10,028 bases of DNA from Alphaproteobacteria bacterium. GTDB lineage: Bacteria; Pseudomonadota; Alphaproteobacteria; Rhodospirillales; Magnetospirillaceae. The position numbers were made by a program, and so were the translations under genes. The notes under the pieces are model-generated. The model saw only the letters and a program-made list of their open reading frames with translations. It had not been told where the DNA came from and did not search any database. The first letter of the stretch is position 1; the number at the start of each line of letters is the position of its first letter. Positions 7,455 to 10,028 of the stretch are shown one piece after another. The stretch is from positions 1 through 10,028 of the forward strand of contig JADFZP010000080.1 of NCBI GenBank assembly GCA_015232485.1, written 5' to 3'.

Positions 7455-7904
7455 TCAGATGTCGTACATCAGCACCGGCTCGGCCGGCCCGGCCCGCGCG
7501 GCCATCTGCGCCAGCGTGGTGTTGTCGAGGATCTGGGCGATGGCGTCGCGGACATCCTGCATGACCGAGCGCACCGCGCAGGCGGTCTCGTCCACGCAGT
7601 CGTCGCAACGCTTATAGGAAAGGCGCGAGACGCAAGGCACCGGCGCCAAGGGACCATCCAGCACCCGAATGATGTCGCCCACCGAAATGCGGTCGGCGGG
7701 GCGCGCCAAGCAATAGCCGCCACCTTTGCCCTTCTTGCTGTTCAGCAAACCGTTGTTCTTCAGTTCCAGCAGAATGGTGTCGAGGAACTTCTTGGGCAGG
7801 CGCTCTTTTTCGGCGATCTCGGCGATCAGGACCGAGCCTTCGCCCTCCTTGCGGGCGAGGTGGACCATCGCCTTCAGTCCGTATTTGGCTTTGCTGGCAA
7901 GCAT
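7455..7904 (-). CDS. Rrf2-family transcriptional regulator, likely of sulfate uptake
   Basis: A 149-residue protein with the Rrf2 winged helix at residues 1-67: MLASKAKYGLKAMVHLA, LIAEIAEKERLPKKFLD, and the wing KKGKGGGYCLARP. The dimer helix follows (about 107-135). Cysteines at 91, 100, 103 and 109 lie in the loop where IscR, NsrR and RirA bind a [2Fe-2S] or [4Fe-4S] cluster. The C103-X5-C109 spacing equals the IscR pair, while C91-X8-C100-X2-C103 is unlike the classic three-cysteine set. An Fe-S or cysteine/redox sensing role is plausible; CymR, another Rrf2 protein, controls sulfur genes without a cluster. It is immediately upstream of and co-directional with the sulfate transporter operon, which is the basis for the target call. 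No Shine-Dalgarno is seen; the ATG coincides with the expected transcript start. Confidence 0.9.
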   Translation of the reverse strand: MLASKAKYGLKAMVHLARKEGEGSVLIAEIAEKERLPKKFLDTILLELKNNGLLNSKKGKGGGYCLARPADRISVGDIIRVLDGPLAPVPCVSRLSYKRCDDCVDETACAVRSVMQDVRDAIAQILDNTTLAQMAARAGPAEPVLMYDI

Positions 7905-7908
7905 CCGA

Positions 7909-7986
7909 ACAATCTAGATGCCGATAGGGTTTTCGACAATGCCTCCCCTCATCCCCATTGGGAGGGAGGCGCCATCGCCATGCCCG
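7909..7986. repeat. Left copy of duplicated intergenic segment
   Basis: It aligns with 9294-9372. ACAATCTAG is shared at one end and CGACAATG further in, at identical spacing. After a diverged middle, 7957-7986 matches 9343-9372 at 28 of 30 bases with two substitutions. The similarity stops just before the rrf2 start codon on one side. On the other side it passes straight into a piece of response-regulator coding sequence. Confidence 0.7.
7911..7939 (-). promoter_or_regulatory. sigma70-like promoter of rrf2
   Basis: TTGTCG (7939-7934), a 17-base spacer and TAGATT (7916-7911) on the minus strand. Six bases separate the -10 box from the rrf2 ATG, so the transcript would begin at or next to the start codon. 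The same two boxes with the same spacing recur 1385 bases away at 9296-9324. Confidence 0.55.
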
Positions 7987-8033
7987 AATTCCTGATGAAA
8001 CAGGCGGGCTTCGCGGTGCGCGTGGCGCGCGAT
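7985..8033 (+). pseudogene. 49-bp fragment of the response-regulator gene
   Basis: These 49 bases match 9478-9526 inside the intact receiver gene with a single mismatch (A8000 for G9493). They encode the same residues EFLMKQAGFAVRVARD (receiver residues 18-33). Compared with the right-hand locus, about 105 bases (9373-9477), which carry the start region and first 16 codons, are missing at a junction with 2-bp microhomology (CG). The match ends abruptly at 8033, where the toxin-antitoxin segment begins. An ATG at 7980, created by a C-to-G difference from the other copy, opens a 47-codon frame to 8123. It runs into the end of the toxin gene and is not expected to make a functional product. Confidence 0.8.
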
Positions 8034-8084
8034 CCCGGCCCTAACCGCCGCCTGTCGCTCGCGGGCGAACCGGGTGACGGCGCA

Positions 8085-8813
8085 TCATCCTTGGAACGCA
8101 CGGGCGTCGAATTCGAAGGTTGACCTATGAAACACGTCGTCCCGCCGCCAGACCACCCGATCCCTGGTCACGGAAAGCCACCAAGTCTGGGTTTCCAGGG
8201 GGGTTCCTTGCGCGAAGGCGTCAAGCGCGAGGACCGCGCCGCAGCCGCCCTGTCCTGGGTCGCTCACCGATTGGTACAAAATGGCCCCGATTCCGCCTTC
8301 GCGGGCGGTTCTGGCCAAGTCCTGCGTCGCCTCGTAGCTGGCCGGATCGACCCAACGCGCCCGGTCGCGGTCAAAAGGGGCACGGCGGAGATCGACCGTC
8401 AGAGTGGCCACGGCGGCTCTGAACACCGTCTGCGGCCGAGGATCGATTCCGGCGAGCGACGGGCTTTCCATCAGGAACCTCCACCGCCAGAAGCCAAGCT
8501 CGGCGCAGGCGGCCCGGACATCCTCGGCGCCATAGAACACGCCCGGGTCGAGCGGCCCGCGAAACCGCGAGCCGTGATGTGGCGGTGGATAGCGGAACGG
8601 GGTGAACAGCAGCCAGTGGGCGCCCTCCGCCAATGGCGGCAGAGGCGGCTTCGAGGTTTCCAGCAATTGTTCCAGCAGGGACTGCTCGTCGAGGGTGTCG
8701 ACGAGCACCATCGTCGACACCGCGTGCTGGGCCTCGACCGCCCTCCACAGATCGAAGCGGGCCTGGGCCGCTTCAGATGCGACCGCGATAGGCGTCCAGG
8801 TAGTGAATGACAC
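8085..8813 (-). CDS. RES-domain toxin (NAD+-degrading, MbcT/RES family)
   Basis: A 242-residue protein. RES toxins of type II modules break down cellular NAD+, arresting or killing the cell; the partner antitoxin blocks the active site. Visible family features: TWTPIAVASEA and LWRAVEAQHAVSTMVLVDTLDEQ (22-44), then HGSRFRGPLDPGVFYGAED (80-98) carrying the conserved Arg and Tyr. These are followed by a Glu in the next helix (about 105) and LYQSVSDPGQGGCGAVLAL (179-197) with the conserved Ser182. The RES core (about 80-200) appears intact, so the toxin is probably active, though exact catalytic residue numbers are inferred. If translation starts at 8813 it overlaps the antitoxin by 41 bases, suggesting coupling; no strong ribosome site is evident inside the overlap. 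Confidence 0.88.
   Translation of the reverse strand: MSFTTWTPIAVASEAAQARFDLWRAVEAQHAVSTMVLVDTLDEQSLLEQLLETSKPPLPPLAEGAHWLLFTPFRYPPPHHGSRFRGPLDPGVFYGAEDVRAACAELGFWRWRFLMESPSLAGIDPRPQTVFRAAVATLTVDLRRAPFDRDRARWVDPASYEATQDLARTAREGGIGAILYQSVSDPGQGGCGAVLALDAFAQGTPLETQTWWLSVTRDRVVWRRDDVFHRSTFEFDARAFQG
8683..8721. other. Two mutually exclusive perfect hairpins in the toxin coding region
   Basis: Hairpin 1 pairs 8683-8692 with 8698-8707 (10 bp, 5-base loop). Hairpin 2 pairs 8694-8704 with 8711-8721 (11 bp, 6-base loop). They share the arm TCGACGA, so only one can form at a time in the toxin mRNA (codons about 31-44). The encoded stretch VLVDTLDEQ is conserved in the family and uses GC-rich Val/Leu/Asp codons, so codon bias could also produce this. 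Confidence 0.4.
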
Positions 8814-9150
8814 GGATCAGTCCCTCAGTCGTGCGGATCAGGTCGGCGGGCCGGCCGTTCAGCCCCAGGTTTTCACCTTCAAGCCACTGCTTCGCCTGCT
8901 CTTCATGCCCGAGGATCGCGTCCAGCGAACGGAACATCCTGACGAACAGCAGGGCTAGTTCCCATTCCTTCTTTCGGCTCCGGTCGAAGACGTATCCGCC
9001 GGAATGCAGCCGGGACGCCGTCGCGGGGCTGATGCCGAGGATATCCGCAAGCGCCGCCTGGTTGAAGTGGAGAAGCCCGGCCGCCCGCACCACCGCCTTG
9101 GCCAGGGTCGCGCCAGCTCGCGGATCGACCGCTTGTCGGGATTGCGGCAT
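8773..9150 (-). CDS. Xre/MbcA/ParS-type antitoxin (DUF2384)
   Basis: A 125-residue protein partnering the RES toxin. The N-terminal part (about 10-60) is a helix-turn-helix region with LHFNQAALADILGISPATASRLHSG, which binds DNA. The C-terminal DUF2384/antitoxin-Xre domain (about 62-125) has ELALLFVRMFRSLDAILG, AKQWLEGENLGLNGRPADLI and a closing GLIRVIHYLDAYRGRI, which in solved complexes plugs the toxin. An ATG at 9195 is also in frame. The one at 9150 is chosen because an AAGGAGGG ribosome site (9162-9155) sits four bases upstream and because residues before it would run through the operator palindrome. It probably represses its own operon alone and with the toxin. Confidence 0.9.
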   Translation of the reverse strand: MPQSRQAVDPRAGATLAKAVVRAAGLLHFNQAALADILGISPATASRLHSGGYVFDRSRKKEWELALLFVRMFRSLDAILGHEEQAKQWLEGENLGLNGRPADLIRTTEGLIRVIHYLDAYRGRI

Positions 9151-9164
9151 ATCGCCCTCCTTGT

Positions 9165-9178
9165 GTTTCCAAGGAAAC
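9165..9178. promoter_or_regulatory. Inverted repeat at the toxin-antitoxin transcript start (operator)
   Basis: GTTTCC-AA-GGAAAC is a perfect 6-bp-arm dyad of 14 bases. It lies immediately downstream of the predicted -10 box and just upstream of the antitoxin ribosome site, a classic place for autorepression by the antitoxin. Confidence 0.55.
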
Positions 9179-9205
9179 GATATGGCTATTTCCATTCCAT
9201 AGCAA
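9177..9205 (-). promoter_or_regulatory. Proximal promoter of the toxin-antitoxin operon
   Basis: Minus strand TTGCTA (9205-9200), a 17-base spacer and TATCGT (9182-9177), 4/6 matches in each box. Predicted transcript start is near 9170, about 20 bases before the antitoxin ATG. Both neighbouring inverted repeats overlap it. Confidence 0.45.
9185..9203. promoter_or_regulatory. Second inverted repeat over the toxin-antitoxin promoter
   Basis: GCTAT-N9-ATAGC is a perfect 5-bp-arm dyad of 19 bases lying between and over the -35 and -10 boxes. The two arms are 14 bases apart, compared with 8 in the other dyad, and the sequences differ, although both contain TTTCC. It may be a second binding site for the antitoxin complex. 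Confidence 0.4.
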
Positions 9206-9293
9206 AAGACATTTCGCGCCTAGCGCTGAAATGCGGCGCGCTCCCCACGGTTTTCCCCCGTCCCCGTTGGGGGGCGGCGGGGATCGTCACGGG

Positions 9294-9372
9294 ACAATCT
9301 AGCCATCCATGGGAAAGGCGACAATGTCCGCCGGCATCCCCCATTGGGAGGGAGGTGCCATCGCCATCCCCG
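9294..9372. repeat. Right copy of duplicated intergenic segment
   Basis: It is the counterpart of 7909-7986. It keeps ACAATCTAG and CGACAATG at the same spacing, with a nearly identical 30-base block at its right end. Unlike the left copy it continues without deletion into the upstream region and start of the intact response-regulator gene. Just to its left, 9262-9293 resembles the 30-base block weakly (about two thirds identical by eye), so a dispersed intergenic repeat family is an alternative to a simple duplication. Confidence 0.65.
9296..9324 (-). promoter_or_regulatory. Second copy of the rrf2-type promoter, facing the toxin-antitoxin operon
   Basis: TTGTCG (9324-9319), a 17-base spacer and TAGATT (9301-9296), identical boxes and spacing to the rrf2 promoter, although only about 5 of 17 spacer bases agree. 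It would start transcripts near 9289, about 140 bases before the antitoxin ATG, and so could act as a distal promoter of the module. Confidence 0.4.
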
Positions 9373-9427
9373 TTTCGGCCGGCTCGTGATATGATCGCCA
9401 TGATTTCGGCCGCGAGGGAGGTCGCGC

Positions 9428-9790
9428 GTGCGTTCCGTTCTGGTCGTCGACGACGAGCCGAACATCGTGCTGTCGCTCGAATTCCTGATGAAGCAGGCGG
9501 GCTTCGCGGTGCGCGTGGCGCGCGATGGCGACGCCGCCTTGCGCGCCATGGAGGAGGAGACTCCCGATCTGGTGCTGCTCGACGTGATGCTGCCCAAGCG
9601 CGACGGTTACGACGTCTGCCAGGCGATCCGCGCCGACGCCCGCTGGAAGGACGTCCGCATCCTGATGCTGACGGCGCGCGGCCGCGAGATCGAGCGCGAG
9701 AAGGGGCTGGCGCTGGGGGCCGACGACTACATCACCAAGCCGTTCTCCACCCGCGAGGTGGTCGAACGGGTCAAGCAATACCTTCCCTGA
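9428..9790 (+). CDS. Stand-alone CheY-like response regulator receiver
   Basis: A 120-residue single REC domain with no output domain. Acidic pair Asp8-Asp9, phospho-acceptor Asp52 (LLDVMLP), Thr82 and Lys104 in ITKPFS are all present, so it should be phosphorylated and act through protein contacts. The start is GTG 9428-9430 with a GGGAGG ribosome site (9415-9420) seven bases upstream. TATGAT at 9390-9395 is a possible -10 box, but no convincing -35 accompanies it. The next gene starts 18 bases downstream on the same strand, suggesting an operon. No kinase is adjacent; the PocR-PAS kinase at 1466-3610 lacks a receiver but pairing them is speculation. A 49-bp piece of this gene is repeated at 7985-8033. 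Confidence 0.93.
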   Translation: MRSVLVVDDEPNIVLSLEFLMKQAGFAVRVARDGDAALRAMEEETPDLVLLDVMLPKRDGYDVCQAIRADARWKDVRILMLTARGREIEREKGLALGADDYITKPFSTREVVERVKQYLP

Positions 9791-9808
9791 CCGGGCGCGG
9801 TGTCGGCC

Positions 9809-10028
9809 ATGACCCATCGCCGACGCTTCGCCGCCCTGTTCGCCGCCGTCGCGCTGCTCGCCTATGTGGCGGTCGCCGTCGCGGTGTGGCTGTCGCTGCG
9901 CGCGGCGGGCGTCGAGGATCAGGCGGCGTTCGGCCGGGGCGCGCTTTACGCCGCGCTGGCCGGGGCGGCGGTCGGGGTGGCGCTGCTGGCCGTTCATTCG
10001 CTGCTCGATCGCCGGGTTCTGGGACCGG
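9809..10028 (+). CDS. N-terminus of a membrane-anchored protein (cut by window end)
   Basis: Seventy-three codons are visible, with no stop before the edge. A basic start (MTHRRR) leads into a hydrophobic helix (about 7-30), a short periplasmic loop with acidic residues (VEDQAAF), and a second helix (about 43-64) ending in LLDRRVLGP on the cytoplasmic side. This two-helix hairpin usually anchors a cytoplasmic enzyme domain. From memory, related loci place a membrane-anchored 3'-5' exonuclease (DNA polymerase III epsilon-like) after such a receiver, often near acetyl-CoA synthetase genes. Nothing in the visible part proves this. A GTG at 9800, three codons upstream, is an alternative start; neither has a strong ribosome site. 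Confidence 0.7.
   Translation, partial: MTHRRRFAALFAAVALLAYVAVAVAVWLSLRAAGVEDQAAFGRGALYAALAGAAVGVALLAVHSLLDRRVLGP

Noticed and set aside
7980..8123. 47-codon small protein starting in the receiver fragment
   Set aside because: It has no ribosome site, its first part is a copied receiver piece and the rest is unrelated sequence entering the antisense of the toxin gene; better called a gene remnant.
9151..9195. Upstream antitoxin start at 9195
   Set aside because: Those codons cross the operator dyad and predicted promoter, and the strong AAGGAGGG site points to 9150.
9255..9282. C-rich/G-rich hairpin as an intrinsic terminator
   Set aside because: The CCCC-GTT-GGGG stem is short and no T-run follows on either strand; the T-run on the plus strand is on the wrong side.
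1..10028. A wholly new defence or biosynthetic system
   Set aside because: All coding regions except the truncated one at the right end fit known families. The unusual part is the arrangement around the toxin-antitoxin module, not an unknown gene set.

Overview
The window looks like chromosomal DNA of a GC-rich alphaproteobacterium, most likely one of the Rhodospirillales (Magnetospirillum/Rhodospirillum-like). That placement is an inference from the high GC, an alphaproteobacterial-type OlsB, an Rrf2-controlled sulfate transporter, and a lone receiver gene followed by a two-helix membrane protein. No rRNA, tRNA, CRISPR array, transposase or integrase was found.

Left part (1-1287, minus strand): an OlsB-type ornithine-lipid N-acyltransferase overlaps a small DUF3574 lipoprotein gene by 4 bases. 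A dispersed-repeat-type hairpin lies beyond the lipoprotein gene. Divergently, at 1466-3610 on the plus strand, is a large soluble hybrid-sensor histidine kinase (PocR sensory domain, two PAS domains, HisKA, HATPase_c). It has a good sigma70-like promoter overlapped by a perfect inverted repeat. Its stop codon abuts the stop codon of the convergent cys operon with no intergenic base.

Middle (3611-7904, minus strand): a complete sulfate ABC transporter operon in the order sbp/cysP, cysT, cysW, cysA, tightly packed (4-base overlap, 1-base gap, 10-base gap). It is headed by an Rrf2-family regulator gene with four clustered cysteines. Upstream of sbp is a TTGACT-N17-TACAAA promoter whose -10 box lies inside a perfect inverted repeat (TCTAC-N6-GTAGA), the likely regulator site. 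The simplest reading is a sulfur- or redox-sensing Rrf2 repressor controlling sulfate uptake.

Right part (7905-9427): an accessory RES/Xre (MbcT/MbcA-type) toxin-antitoxin operon on the minus strand. It sits between two imperfect copies of the same chromosomal segment. The left copy carries the rrf2 promoter, a shared intergenic block, and a 49-bp piece of the response-regulator coding sequence (48/49 identical, ending abruptly). The right copy carries a second version of the same minus-strand promoter, the shared block, and the intact response-regulator gene. This looks like an insertion between rrf2 and the receiver gene that duplicated its flank. The left copy has since lost about 105 bp holding the receiver's start.

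Right end (9428-10028, plus strand): an intact stand-alone CheY-like receiver, then the first 73 codons of a membrane-anchored protein cut off by the window edge.

No stretch of more than 300 bases lacks a gene. The longest gaps are 9151-9427 (toxin-antitoxin promoter, operators and repeat copy), 7905-8084 (promoter, repeat copy and gene fragment) and 1288-1465 (kinase promoter).
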